Position numbers and translations under genes: made by a program. From Gracilariopsis chorda (taxonomy: Eukaryota > Rhodophyta > Florideophyceae > Gracilariales > Gracilariaceae), in NCBI GenBank assembly GCA_003194525.1, contig NBIV01000010.1:1-64000 (forward strand): a DNA stretch of 64,000 bases, read 5' to 3'. The notes under the pieces were generated by a model. That model was not told where the DNA came from and ran no database searches. It saw nothing but the letters and a program-made list of their open reading frames with translations. This document shows, piece after piece, positions 50,502 to 60,100 of the stretch. How positions within the stretch are numbered: position 1 is the first letter of the stretch; every line of letters begins with the position of its first letter.

Positions 50502-51883
50502 GCTTGCACGCTGATATCCAAGGCGGTCTCCGCATTTTGATGTTGTTGTTGCTGTTGTTGTTGCGTGTTAAGCATGGATCGGTAACGTTCCCGCACAACG
50601 TTTGGCTTCAGCTCAATCACATCGTACAACTTGGGTACGATGTCCCTTACGTTGATGTCCCCAATGAACACACGCAGATTGGCACGTGCATAGTGAGATG
50701 GATCCAACCAAGGCGGACCGGTAGCACACAGAAAGATGTAGCGCGTGTTGTTCTGATTCTGCGTGGAAAGAGCGAGATCGGCGTTGCCCTCAAGTCTGAG
50801 AAAGGAGGGACGGCCTCCCGTCACATACGACATGTCCATGAACGCTTGCGTCGTCGCGAAGAGCGTTTTCATGTTGAGGAAATGGCTATGAAAGGATCTC
50901 AAGCTATAAAGACTGCGAAACAACTCGCTGCTGTGCCTTCTGCGGAACGTGATGCCCCATCCTGACATTCTTTTCATTATACACCACACTCCATTGGTCT
51001 CTTTATCAAGCAAAACGCATCCGCAGTACTTGCAGCTATGAATTCTCAATATCCAGTCCACGTACGGGCAGAAGGAGAGCGTGTGTGCGTGCTCGCTGCA
51101 TCTTCCGCATCGAATTTGATGCAAAGTGGAAAGCGTCTCGAACTCTGGAACGCTTACACGGATGGCTGGATCATTCCAAGCTTCATCTGCCACGGTATCC
51201 CACGCATAGTACACGCGATACAGTCCTCGATCCGGACGTCCAGCATACTGCATGGTCTTCGTATCAAGCTGCTGCTGTGGGTGCTGCAGCTGCTACGCCT
51301 GCTGCTGTGGCGGTTGTAAGGGGAAGGAGTGATCTCATCTTCTTCAAATTCCATGGGAACTGACATCTGCTCTTCTTATTGTTCGGCTTGTGGCAGAGCA
51401 GGTTGCTGTGCAGGCTGTGAGGGGGTGGGAGTGCTCTCATTCTCTTCCAATTCCATCGGAATGGGCATCTGTTGTTCTTCTTCAACTTGCAGCGGAGAAG
51501 GCTGCTGCAGCCGCTGAGAGGGAGCAGGATTGATGTCGCCCTTTTCCACTTCCATCGGAACTGGCATCTGTTCTTCTTCTTCAACTTGCGACAGAGGAAG
51601 CCTGTTTGTCTCCACGGTTGTGTTGCCCTCATCATTGGAAGCAGGCGCAGGCATTGGTGGGAGAGATGGAGGCACAGGAGATGAAGTTGGTCATGATGTG
51701 GGCCCGGAACCATTTGCCCCAGTGACGCACGTAGATGCAGGGGTAATTTGGTCGTCTTCCACGACCAGAACAATGGGTCCTGGCACATGCACTCCGCTCT
51801 CATGTACCAGCATCTAATCTGGAGCGGGAGGAACTGGCAATCGTCGAGGTCGTCCAGCTCCTCGCTTTGCTGCGCCTGAGCTC

Positions 51884-52090
51884 ACCCTGGCCCCTCCCGA
51901 ATTTGCTCTGGCGCCTCCAGAATTCGATCTGACCCCTCCCAAGTTTGCTCTCGCGCCTCCAGAATTTGCCGTGGCACCTCCTGCATTTGCCCTAGCACCT
52001 CCAGAATTCGCTCTGGCACCTCCCGAATTCTCTTTGGCACCTCCAAAATTGGCTCTGGCACCTCCAGAGCTCGGTCTGGCTATACCAGAG
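51884..52090. repeat. 21-bp coding tandem repeat
   Basis: About ten imperfect 21-base units on the pattern GCTCTGGCACCTCCAGAATT, encoding the GGARANS-type heptads at the N-terminus of the Helitron protein. Differences among units keep the frame. Confidence 0.85.
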
Positions 52091-52116
52091 TTGGGACGTG
52101 GACCTTCTCGCGTCAT

Positions 52117-52714
52117 TTTAGTTTACAGAAAGAGAAACAATCAAATCTAATTTTCTAAACGGTCAAAAACTTTGGCAGGGTTCCAGAATAATTTCCAATA
52201 TAACACAAATTTGAAAGTGAATAAATAGTTGTAGTTTGTTGCTTTGCACCCACCGGACCTAGTCGCATGAGCAATTAAAAATAATTACCGCAAGATTTAT
52301 ACTTACCCGATGATGTCGTGTGCAGAACAGGGACTCTCGACACACTCCTGTTGGATTATGACGGGCGGAATGTGCCCAGCCGGTTTTCAAGCCGTTTGAT
52401 GTTAAACACGCGTCCAGTTGTAAGGATTGGTCAGCGTTTACTCACACACTGAAGTGTGGTTTCCGGCCCCAAGAGGTACGACACGGCAGCCACCCCGGAC
52501 CCTGCACAGCAAGCTGGTACTAAGTCCGGCAAGCCCTCAGACTTCCTGATCGCCGTCAAACGACCAGTATACCACAAAGAAGTACCTGACCTTTCCCACA
52601 TCCGTGGTACTAAGTGGGTTACTCTTGTGGCGACCTGCACACGAGCTCGGCCTTGGGTAGGTCCCAGGCCAGCAACAGTGCCCAAAGTAGCAAAAAGTTA
52701 CGACACTGCGCTAT
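52117..52714. other. Helitron 5' side, non-coding
   Basis: No gene. Lies between the Helitron protein start and the Harbinger left end; AT-rich, then GC-mixed. It probably holds the Helitron promoter and 5' region. Confidence 0.4.
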
Positions 52715-52759
52715 TAGAGAGTTTACGAAAGTATTTTTTTTTTCACATGACTTCAAATA
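52715..52759 (+). repeat. Left terminal inverted repeat
   Basis: Matches the complement of 55281-55324 with small differences in the T run and three or four substitutions. Confidence 0.8.
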
Positions 52760-52857
52760 TGACTCATAAATCTAAACAGAAATTTCAGGTCATATTTGTG
52801 TCATGCAAGTTTACGATCAAATATGACTTCACAACGTCAACCGTTCTGGTTCTGCTA

Positions 52858-52886
52858 GCTCGTACTCACACAATGTGAGTACGAGC
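52858..52886. promoter_or_regulatory. Perfect 13-bp hairpin before the transposase gene
   Basis: GCTCGTACTCACA (52858-52870) and TGTGAGTACGAGC (52874-52886) with loop CAA. Located 77 bases above the transposase ATG. It could be a subterminal transposase-binding site or a promoter element. Confidence 0.6.
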
Positions 52887-52962
52887 CAGAATTTTATTCT
52901 GTTTCCTCTGACAATCCCCATGTTCCCTACAGTCCATCCTTCAGTGGCACTTCGTCCGTGCC

Positions 52963-54102
52963 ATGAAGCAGAAGGACTATCAAATCGGAGCGGCTATCCG
53001 CCGCAAACAAAAGCGCTCACGCATAACTAGTCTCGCGTTGCTTGCTGGAGCCGAAGATGAGGTTTTGTTACGTCTGCAGAAGCGATACCGACGGGTTGCA
53101 AGAGACGTTCGTCTCATTCAACGTCGATCTAGACACATCAGCGTCACGTCATTTAATGTGAACGTGTTTAGTGATGAACAATCCCTATGGAACTTCCGAT
53201 TTCGAAAACAAGATCTTGGCGCTATCATCGCGCTTACAGGCTGGAATTCTAGAAGAACAAAGCGTTCAGGATACGTTTGTGATCCTGTGGCTGCTACATG
53301 TATAATGTTGAGAAGATTAGCTTCTCCAATCAGATGGGTGGATGTTGAGGTGATGTTTGGTATGCGTTCATCAGCACTGTCAGACGTCTTCTGGGAGGTA
53401 GTTGAAAAATTTGTTGCAGTACATGGGGATCTGTTAAGCACGTTTCAGTCAAGCCTAATGGAGAGTCGAGCCCGATTATATGCAGAAACTATTGCGTCTA
53501 AAGGCGCTCCGCTTGACAATTGTATTGGGTTTATCGATTGTACGAAGATAGAAATGAGCCGGCCAGGCGGTCCTTCTGCAAATCAGAGAAGCTGCTATTC
53601 TGGGCATAAGAGGATGCATTGTCTGATATATCAGACCATCACTACTCCTGATGGCCTAGTGTTTTACTTGTACGGCCCAGAGGTAGGACAGCGTCATGAC
53701 ATGACTTTATATCGTCAGAGTCAATTAGATGGTGTTCTACAATCTTCATTGGTTATCGACAATGTACAATACTGCATATTTGGGGATGCAGCATACGTTC
53801 TCAGGCCATGGTTGCAAACTGCCTTCTCTCGTGTCGGATGTTGTGCAGAGGAAGCAATTTATAACAAGTCTATGAGTGCGGTTCGCGAAGGTGTGGAATG
53901 GTCGTACAAAGATCTCAAACAGATCTGGTCTTCCCAAGATTACAAACGACAGCTTAAAGTTCGCCAAGCACGGATTGCATTGATGTACAAATCCTCCGCT
54001 TTACTCTGGAACTTCAAAGTGTGTCTCCACTCTGGAGGCCAAAGTGCTTCCTATTTCAACTGTGCTCCCCCTTCCCTTTCCGAATATCTAGGTGAGGCCT
54101 AA
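52963..54102 (+). CDS. Harbinger-type DDE transposase
   Basis: 379 codons, ATG 52963, intact. The N-terminus is basic. The DDE_4-type nuclease core has GFIDCTKIEMSRPGG (Asp ~192), YGPEVGQRHDMTLYRQS (the HD motif), CIFGDAAYVLRPWL (Asp ~275) and EGVEWSYKDLKQIW (Glu ~312). Spacing and motifs are those of PIF/Harbinger and ISL2EU relatives. It cuts and rejoins the element at its inverted repeats, together with the MYB-like partner. It converges with the partner gene; the stops are 10 bases apart. Confidence 0.92.
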   Translation: MKQKDYQIGAAIRRKQKRSRITSLALLAGAEDEVLLRLQKRYRRVARDVRLIQRRSRHISVTSFNVNVFSDEQSLWNFRFRKQDLGAIIALTGWNSRRTKRSGYVCDPVAATCIMLRRLASPIRWVDVEVMFGMRSSALSDVFWEVVEKFVAVHGDLLSTFQSSLMESRARLYAETIASKGAPLDNCIGFIDCTKIEMSRPGGPSANQRSCYSGHKRMHCLIYQTITTPDGLVFYLYGPEVGQRHDMTLYRQSQLDGVLQSSLVIDNVQYCIFGDAAYVLRPWLQTAFSRVGCCAEEAIYNKSMSAVREGVEWSYKDLKQIWSSQDYKRQLKVRQARIALMYKSSALLWNFKVCLHSGGQSASYFNCAPPSLSEYLGEA

Positions 54103-54112
54103 GAGACAAATC

Positions 54113-55126
54113 TCACTGCAGTTTCTTAGCTAGGGCTGCCAGCACGTCTAAAGTGGCTGTGGCTGTGCGTTCAGCAGCATATTGCTTCATTTGCTCCCTA
54201 TCCATAGCAGCCCTTTTTTCTTCCAAATCAATTAGTTTCGCTTCCAGCGTCAGTCGCTTCTCTTCCAACTCCTGTGCCCTCTGCAAACGCGATTCTTCCC
54301 GCTCCTCTCTTCTCTGTTCAAAACAGAACCTGTCCTCTTCCAACTTCAGCCTTTTCCCCTCAATCTCCCTACGAGCAGCGATATGATCACTAATCATATC
54401 TTGCTCTTCGTCATCAGAATCCACGATGAGTGGGCGCTTTTTCCGCTTTTGCTCCGATTCCTCACCAGATTCTCGGTCCAATGACCTTTCTCTTGAAAGT
54501 GCCCGAGCTCGCATTTGTGCTCCAGCTGCGACAAGACGTTTATCTAGCTCTGTACGCTCATCATGTTCGGTACGGCGGCGCTCTTCGAACTCATCTATGT
54601 CCAGAATCAAGTCATCTAATAAAGTTTCGCGCTCCCCTCGCACTTCAATTATACCTGATGCAACTGCATTACAATTGACAGCCTTCCTATGCTCGGATAT
54701 AATTTTCTTGAAGCGATCGTTAAGGGTCTTCCACGATGGTGCCGTTACAGTTGCAAGCCAGGAGTCCGGGACTGCAGCCAAAAATATTTGCAGCGCTTCT
54801 TCGAATCTTGGTTGCATTTCGCCGTGCGGCGCGGTATGGGCATCCACTGCAGAGATTGCCTTAAGTAGGAACAGATCCCATGCAGCGGAGAAGCGAATGC
54901 GTTTTTTCTTGGTAGTCTTAGGCGTCGTGGTTGGTGTGCTTGTGACGGTAGACGGCGTTTGGATGGTAGCAGGCACAGGGGGGTTGGGGACCGATTCAGG
55001 GGAGGAAGGCAGCGGGGTAGCCATATCGAAGAGGAAAGGAATGCGAGTAGTGCCAAGTATGGGCTTCGCGAGGAGTAGTTTGCGTAGTGGTGAGGGTAAG
55101 GAGCTGGCCTCCTCATGGACAGACAT
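54113..55126 (-). CDS. MYB/trihelix-like partner of the transposase
   Basis: 337 codons from ATG 55126 (MSVHEEASSLPSPLRK); the frame is open 16 codons further up from a TTG. Residues ~75-185 form a SANT/trihelix-like helical domain: KKKRIRFSAAWDLFLLKAI, FEEALQIFLAAVPDSW and WKTLNDRFKKIISEHRK. After it comes a nuclear-localisation-like KRKKRPLIVDSDDEEQD and a long charged coiled coil (RREEREESRLQRAQELEEKR) to the end. Harbinger elements usually encode such a protein, which brings the transposase to the nucleus and binds subterminal sites. A second Met (MATPLPSSPE) could also start it. Confidence 0.85.
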   Translation of the reverse strand: MSVHEEASSLPSPLRKLLLAKPILGTTRIPFLFDMATPLPSSPESVPNPPVPATIQTPSTVTSTPTTTPKTTKKKRIRFSAAWDLFLLKAISAVDAHTAPHGEMQPRFEEALQIFLAAVPDSWLATVTAPSWKTLNDRFKKIISEHRKAVNCNAVASGIIEVRGERETLLDDLILDIDEFEERRRTEHDERTELDKRLVAAGAQMRARALSRERSLDRESGEESEQKRKKRPLIVDSDDEEQDMISDHIAARREIEGKRLKLEEDRFCFEQRREEREESRLQRAQELEEKRLTLEAKLIDLEEKRAAMDREQMKQYAAERTATATLDVLAALAKKLQ

Positions 55127-55145
55127 ACGAACCTCATATAATATA

Positions 55146-55164
55146 CGCGGGAATAATTCCCGCG
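55146..55164. promoter_or_regulatory. E2F-like palindrome and TATA in the MYB-gene promoter
   Basis: CGCGGGAAT (55146-55154), one base, ATTCCCGCG (55156-55164): two inverted TTCCCGCG sites, the E2F consensus form. On the - strand TATATTATATG follows, 15-20 bases above the ATG at 55126. A cell-cycle (S-phase) control of the element is an attractive reading. Confidence 0.55.
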
Positions 55165-55280
55165 AATTGAACAAAATACAAGTGAAGCGAACTTCACAAA
55201 CTCGGGCTGTATGAGAATAAATGACTTGGCTCGGAAATCAAATTTTCTCTTAGACCGGAAACTTGTAATACGTTTCACGA

Positions 55281-55324
55281 AATTTGCAAGCCATGTGAAA
55301 AAAATCTACTTCGTAAACTCTCTA
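55281..55324 (-). repeat. Right terminal inverted repeat
   Basis: Complement of the left repeat; see 52715-52759. Confidence 0.8.
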
Positions 55325-55735
55325 CTGGCCAAGCCTGAATGGGATTCAAACTAGTGGTTACGGTCAGCAAGGGAGATGCTTTTTGCACTGCGCCAGTGCA
55401 TTATATATGCTCTGTGCATTGTTCAGCACTGGCGCAGTGCAACATGCCAGCCACGTGTCGCGCAAGCCAGGTGCCGCTGCTGAGTGTTTGGCACTGCAGT
55501 AATGTACTGTAGTGCCAGCCGCTCAGCATCAGAAGCAGTCAACATGCGGCAGCATGCAGCAGCAGGCAGTAAGCTGTACGCTTTGGTGCTGCTGCTGAAT
55601 TTGGTGAATGAAAAGGGGGCGTTGCGCCAAGAGAGGCTTTTGCACGCTCGTACGAGGGCGTGCGCGCGTGTTTATTGGAGCAACGGCTCTCGGCAATCAA
55701 CAACACCATCTTTATACATGTGTAAATCATAATAG
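55325..55735. other. Fold-back sequence between Harbinger and family F gag
   Basis: Not coding. TTGCACTGCGCCAGTGC (55383-55399) and GCACTGGCGCAGTGCAA (55426-55442) form a perfect 17-bp stem with a 26-base loop. A second stem, GGCACTGCAGTA/TACTGTAGTGCC with loop ATG (55490-55516), is extended by GCTGAG/CTCAGC. Both share the GCACTG core. This may be the 5' end of the Helitron insertion or a separate fold-back MITE. Confidence 0.5.
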
Positions 55736-56650
55736 TACGGGGGGTGTTGAGATTAATTGGGCTGCGCTAATGTAGAAGGCATTAGCGCTTTCTTTGGATT
55801 TTTGACTTGTTACCTTCGTAATTTCTCTTATAATGATTTCTTGCTATGCTATCATTTTGCTTGCATATGAAACAAATTTTATCTTCTAAACATCGTTTCT
55901 TTTCTTCTTTCGATATGAAGGGTATCCTTCTCGTACTAAGATTTCCAATTTGCATTGGCGTTGGCTCATTGCTTCCAGAACTACTACTTCCCGAACGATT
56001 TCCTCCCGAGGTATCGTTACGGAATATGTGATCTATTTCATCGGCAATCTTCATTGCTTCTTGAATATCAGTAAGTTCAGAGCTTATTTAATTTTGGTTC
56101 TTTACTTTAGTCTTTGACTATAATGAAATAAATTTTCTCATATACTCGTGGTTGGTATTGCTAATAACCACTTTGTGAATTCTTGGTTCTAGGATCGTAC
56201 AGTATTAAACTTACAAATATGTTTTAACTCACTTAGTTTTTTGCGAGCTGTTAGTTCTCTATTAACAGGCTCAAAGGATTCTAACAGTACGGATTTAAAT
56301 GTATCGTATGATATCACTTCATCAGCATCAATGGAGATTAGTTCCAACCGCTGTAGTGCATCACTGCTCATATAACTTACAGCGTATTTAATTTTTTGTT
56401 CATCACTTGGTGCTTGATGCAGGCTAGTAAAAATATTACCTAAGCCCTTTATCCAACTACGTACAACTTTGCCGGAGAGCTTTTCAGGTTTACCTACTTT
56501 TGGTGTAGATTTAGATTGGTTAGAATTCATTAGAGAAATAATGGCTTGATTCGCATTATGCACTTCGTGTTGTAAATTGTTTACGTGTTGTTGAAGTTCT
56601 TGTATAGCTTGAATATTTTGATTATATGGTATATTATTTTGATCGATCAT
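55736..56650 (-). pseudogene. Family F gag
   Basis: 56650-56189 from ATG 56650 (MIDQNNIPYNQNIQ) holds a coiled coil and the capsid part (KPEKLSGKVVRSWIKGLGNI, VSYMSSDALQRLELI, LLESFEPVNRELTARKKL). A shift near 56060-56190 leads to 56054-55782 with SSSSGSNEPTPMQIGN and a degenerate zinc knuckle CFICKQNDSIARNHYKRN lacking the last Cys. The frame is lost near 55735, and protease resumes at 46220 on the far side of the Helitron-Harbinger block. Confidence 0.8.
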
Positions 56651-56699
56651 TTTAGTTCACAACTGTTTTACGCAAAATAATGCAAAAATTTATTCCAAA

Positions 56700-57663
56700 T
56701 TAAAGATTCTTAGATTTAAACTGCTTAATTGCTTGGCTTATAGTATCAGCCGTTTCCGTGGGCATTTTCTTTACACTTGTAATACGTGAGCCGTCTGGTA
56801 ACGTTGCCACATTGGCATATTCCAAGAAGGCTGACACCCTTTGCTGATGAAATTCTGTAAGGTAGTGATGAATGTAAGACAGAACGCCTTTACACCACAA
56901 AGTACAGAAAGAGCAATGCACCTTGGACTTATCCACGAATTCCAGCTGTAAACGATGACGTGCCACACCAAATCCTGATTGGCTGATCAACGAGCGAAAA
57001 TGATCGGCTGAGCTGTTGTGATCTGTCCACCACCCAATGCGTGACTTTGGTATGTGACAAACGTTACAGGTTTCACCCTTGCTGGGAGTTACGTTGTCAT
57101 GAGTTAGCTGACGTCGACCAATTGGATCACCTTCAAAATGATCTTTGTTTAACACCGTCAAAATTCGATCCAAGTGGTTACTGGATCTGTTACCGATGTT
57201 GAGGTGATGAGGGGTTATCTGGGATAAGCCTATTCTCGTTCCCGTGTACCCCTAAGGTTACTTGTTTGATTAGCTGTTGATGACGGCGTGGTCTCGGTAA
57301 CCTTGTTTTCAAAGGTTTTGAAATTTTGCCCTTTTTGAAATTAAGAGCGTGATTGAGGAGACGTAAACGTGTAACAGTTGGCTGTTTGTTACACGTCGAC
57401 GATTTTTCCACTGAGTGACTCGAAATAGTTTCCACCGACGACCGCTGGTTGCCAGTTGTCGTTTTGTCACTGGTTGGACTTGTCACTTTCTGATTAATTG
57501 TTGGCTCCGAAGTCCTTTCAGTATAGTCAGGTTTGCTAATCTGACCGTCAGTTGTCAGGTCAGCTGTTTCGTTTTTGTCAGTAGGGTTGGACACTGTAAA
57601 CTGGGTAGTTTTGACGTTGCGAGGTTGAAAGGGAATCAGGTCGAACGACCAAGGGGCAGGCAA
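56700..57663 (-). pseudogene. Zinc-finger ORF upstream of family F gag
   Basis: Two - strand frames, 57663-57190 (Thr/Ser/Lys-rich, MPAPWSFDLIPFQPRN) and 57173-56700, joined across a one-base shift near 57185. The second has two Cys-His fingers: CNVCHIPKSRIGWWTDHN with His further on, and CSFCTLWCKGVLSYIHHY with a C-terminal His (C-x2-C-x12-H). It is between the putative 5' LTR and the gag start of family F, so it is an extra ORF of the element or a captured gene. Function unknown. Confidence 0.5.
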
Positions 57664-57995
57664 ACACAGAGTTGGTGCTGCACTGGCGGCGTGGACTTGA
57701 GTTTCGTTCTATTGTGCGCTCTCTGGCATGACCGGGCTGACCTTTATTAGACCTACTCACTACCGCCTCCGGCCGCCCGGCAGTACCATGTCCACCAATC
57801 ACTGGACGCCATTGGTCCAAGTGGGCAGAACGGCTTACAGATGGGCAGGCTTCCACTACCATAGAAACCTACCGCGCAATCCCACTCTCGTCGTCCCGTG
57901 TCTGCCAAGCTCTCTCGACAGATCACAGCGACAGACGCAGGCGCCTAGAACTACTCAGCGTCACAGTAGTACTGTCAGAGGACGATGCTACTGGA
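57664..57995. other. Family F leader
   Basis: Between the LTR and the zinc-finger ORF; no coding evidence. Next to the LTR on the element strand the sequence is TCCAGTAGCATCG; it does not start with TGG, so I find no clear primer-binding site. Confidence 0.4.
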
Positions 57996-58352
57996 TGTAG
58001 CAATTCTGGTCTGTAAGCACTTACTATTGAAGCAAAAGCACAGAAAATAAAAGGGTCTTCTATTTAGACTTTGGTGGGGACGTACTTCTAGACACTCGAA
58101 CCACTCTAAGTTGGTTGAGGAAGAGAGAAAGAGATGCGCTGTAGTCCGCGGCAACTTTCTTTCTCTTATATAGAGTTTAGAATAGTGCATAGACCTCAAT
58201 AAAGCAATATTTTCATGCTTAAACTATCCATCTGTTATTACCTTCATACATTAAAGCAATGCAGTTTAGAAATTTGGGATTGAATTCGGGTTTTGTCCCA
58301 CGTTCCAAGAATTTGCATACTTATCTTGCGTTGACGGCAAGAACTCATAACA
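57996..58352 (-). repeat. Second LTR copy of family F (putative 5' LTR)
   Basis: 357 bp, collinear with 28755-29113, ends TGTTATGA and GCTACA on the element strand. Placed upstream of the family F gag, it is the natural 5' LTR. A weak purine tract (TTTTTAAGGGATTGT) on its outer side resembles a polypurine tract, so it could also be the 3' LTR of a neighbouring relative. Confidence 0.75.
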
Positions 58353-59256
58353 ACAATCCCTTAAAAACTTGGGACTATAGCTATTTCTGAAATTACCAAG
58401 GGCACATACTTGCTGGCATTCAACATGAGCTTCTGACTATGCTCCATTTTAAGATGTTTTGAAGATGTTTTATGGGACTTTGCCTCTTTGTTCTCCTTTT
58501 CTTTTCATAGTTGTTTTCATGAGGGTTGATTTATTTCACCCTGCATTCTCGTTGGTCCTTGCTTTTTGTGTATTATTCTTATCCCTATGGGACTTTCACC
58601 TTCGAGCAAATCCTTTTAACCTCCCTTATCGCTATGTTCGGCAATTTAGGGTCACTGTTCTGAGATGGCGCCCGCATTTATGGTAGTCAGAAGCGAGCTG
58701 TCTGTGCAAAACTGAATTGGATCTATGTGCACTTCTGGGCGCCCTCCGTGCCTCAGAGACTACTGATCATGCCCACCTCGCACTTTCTGAGTAAACTATC
58801 CCCAGTGATTCTCCGATTTTCTTTGTCAACGCTTGTAGGGGACTTTGCACCAGTTGGAATTTTGCCATTTTAAAGCACACGTGACTCATTAGACGAACTT
58901 GGCACTGCCGCGTGCCACCAATACGCCTTGTCATACTAAAGCCCTAGATCACTATACAAAACCCTGCTTCTCCATCTCTAGGGTGCGACGTAGGCATTTC
59001 TCACGTGTCAACCCCTAAGCATTCACTCGTTACAGAAAACCATATAAAGGGGCATGGAACTACAGGCAAACAGCCCGTTACAACTTAGGCTTCACCAAAC
59101 CATCTATCACAAACCGGGTAGTATTTATACGACAGTTAGAAAAGACCACCACATAAATACCCATTAATACCTGTGAAGTATCTTTCGAAACCTTGAACTC
59201 CTTCCAAGTTTGCCTTCCATTATTCCATTCGCTTTTATTTCAATAGAATTAAGCCA
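58353..59256. other. AT-rich spacer
   Basis: No gene recognised. A TATA-like CCATATAAAGGGG stands near 59041, about 200 bases ahead of the mariner start, and could be its promoter or an LTR remnant. Confidence 0.4.
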
Positions 59257-60100
59257 CATGGAACGTACGTAACTGACAGTAGAAAATAGCGAAAGTGAAG
59301 CCTTTAAAAATATCGGATCCATATCGACTATATCCAAAGAAATCAATAGCAGCAGAGATGTTGTGACGAGACACATGAACAACCCTCAGGCATTTGGAAT
59401 TGGAAAGCTGTCCAGCACTACATGGAAAATCACAAATGCAGTTCGTCGACTGTTCATTCACGAAGCTTCAAAAAGGCGACAAATCGTTTCTCAACTCACA
59501 CTAGCGTTATAAATACCTATTCCAAGGCCTATACCTCAAAAAATATTTTCCTTGCGGCAAAGAAAGTGTTTAAACAAGGTAAAAAAGGCCTTGAATACGC
59601 TGTAACAATATAAAACCCATCGTTTAAAATGGGATCGTGAAAAATATGTGCAAATTCTTTCAAGAAAAGGCTGCTGTTGTTTTTTTCTGACAAAAAGAAT
59701 TTTACCTTGACGGCAAATATGGTTGCGAGCACTACTGGCATGAAATGCGTAATAAAGAACGGATGATGTCGGAAAGACAAAAAGGGGCGATGTAATCAAT
59801 TGGGGTGCTTTTAACCACGAAAGTGTGCATTAATTGGCAACTACAAATAACCATCAGAAGTTAAGAAAGTACGTTGAAACATTGGAGAACTTTTAAATAA
59901 TGTATGCAGAAAATGGTTATTAGGATGCATGGACTATTTAGGAAGATAATACTTCCATTTACAAGTCTAAACTGACGATGTAGGTGTTTAAGTATGAGAA
60001 CCTGAATGTGATTGAGTGTCTTGCACGGAAATCAGATTTTAACCATATTAGAAAGACTTATTGTATTCTTGTAAGGCGGTTGCATGCCAATTGAAAGCAT
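59257..60100 (+). pseudogene. Decayed Tc1/mariner transposase
   Basis: From ATG 59257 the frames piece together a Tc1-like transposase. N-terminal helix-turn-helix: ISTISKEINSSRDVVTRHM, NPQAFGIGK and NAVRRLFIHEASKR. First catalytic Asp in FFSDKKNF, then DGKYGCEHYWHEMRNKER (compare the LDGPDG...YWHDLRKEER block). Later EDNTSIYKSKLT-like and ECLARKSDFNHIRKTY, the degenerate form of the P-A-x-SPDLNPIEN block with the last acidic residue, and LVRRLHAN. Several stops and shifts; inactive. I did not find inverted repeats. Confidence 0.8.

Larger units (their letters stand above)
50154..52116 (-). pseudogene. Helitron N-terminal region with tandem repeats
   Basis: 52116-51814 starts MTREGPRPNSGIARPSS and is made of a GGARANS heptad repeated about ten times. 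51675-51376 has about three copies of a ~35-residue acidic repeat (QVEEEEQMPVPMEVEKG, QVEEEQQMPIPMELEEN, EQMSVPMEFEEDE). 51253-50423 carries a Cys-rich segment, IRCGRCSEH and CKYCGCVLL, like the zinc motif ahead of Rep in Helitrons, and a Gln run. Stops and shifts separate the parts. Probably one large protein originally. Confidence 0.7.
52715..55324. mobile_element. Harbinger-type DNA transposon with two genes
   Basis: Terminal inverted repeats of about 45 bases: TAGAGAGTTTACGAA... from 52715 and its complement ...TTCGTAAACTCTCTA ending at 55324, both followed inward by a T run, CACATG and a CAAAT-like end. Between them lie a transposase gene on + and a MYB/trihelix-like gene on -, the two genes typical of PIF/Harbinger elements. 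I could not identify a clean 3-base target duplication (TAT left, CTG right). Both ORFs are intact, so it may be a recent arrival. Confidence 0.85.
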
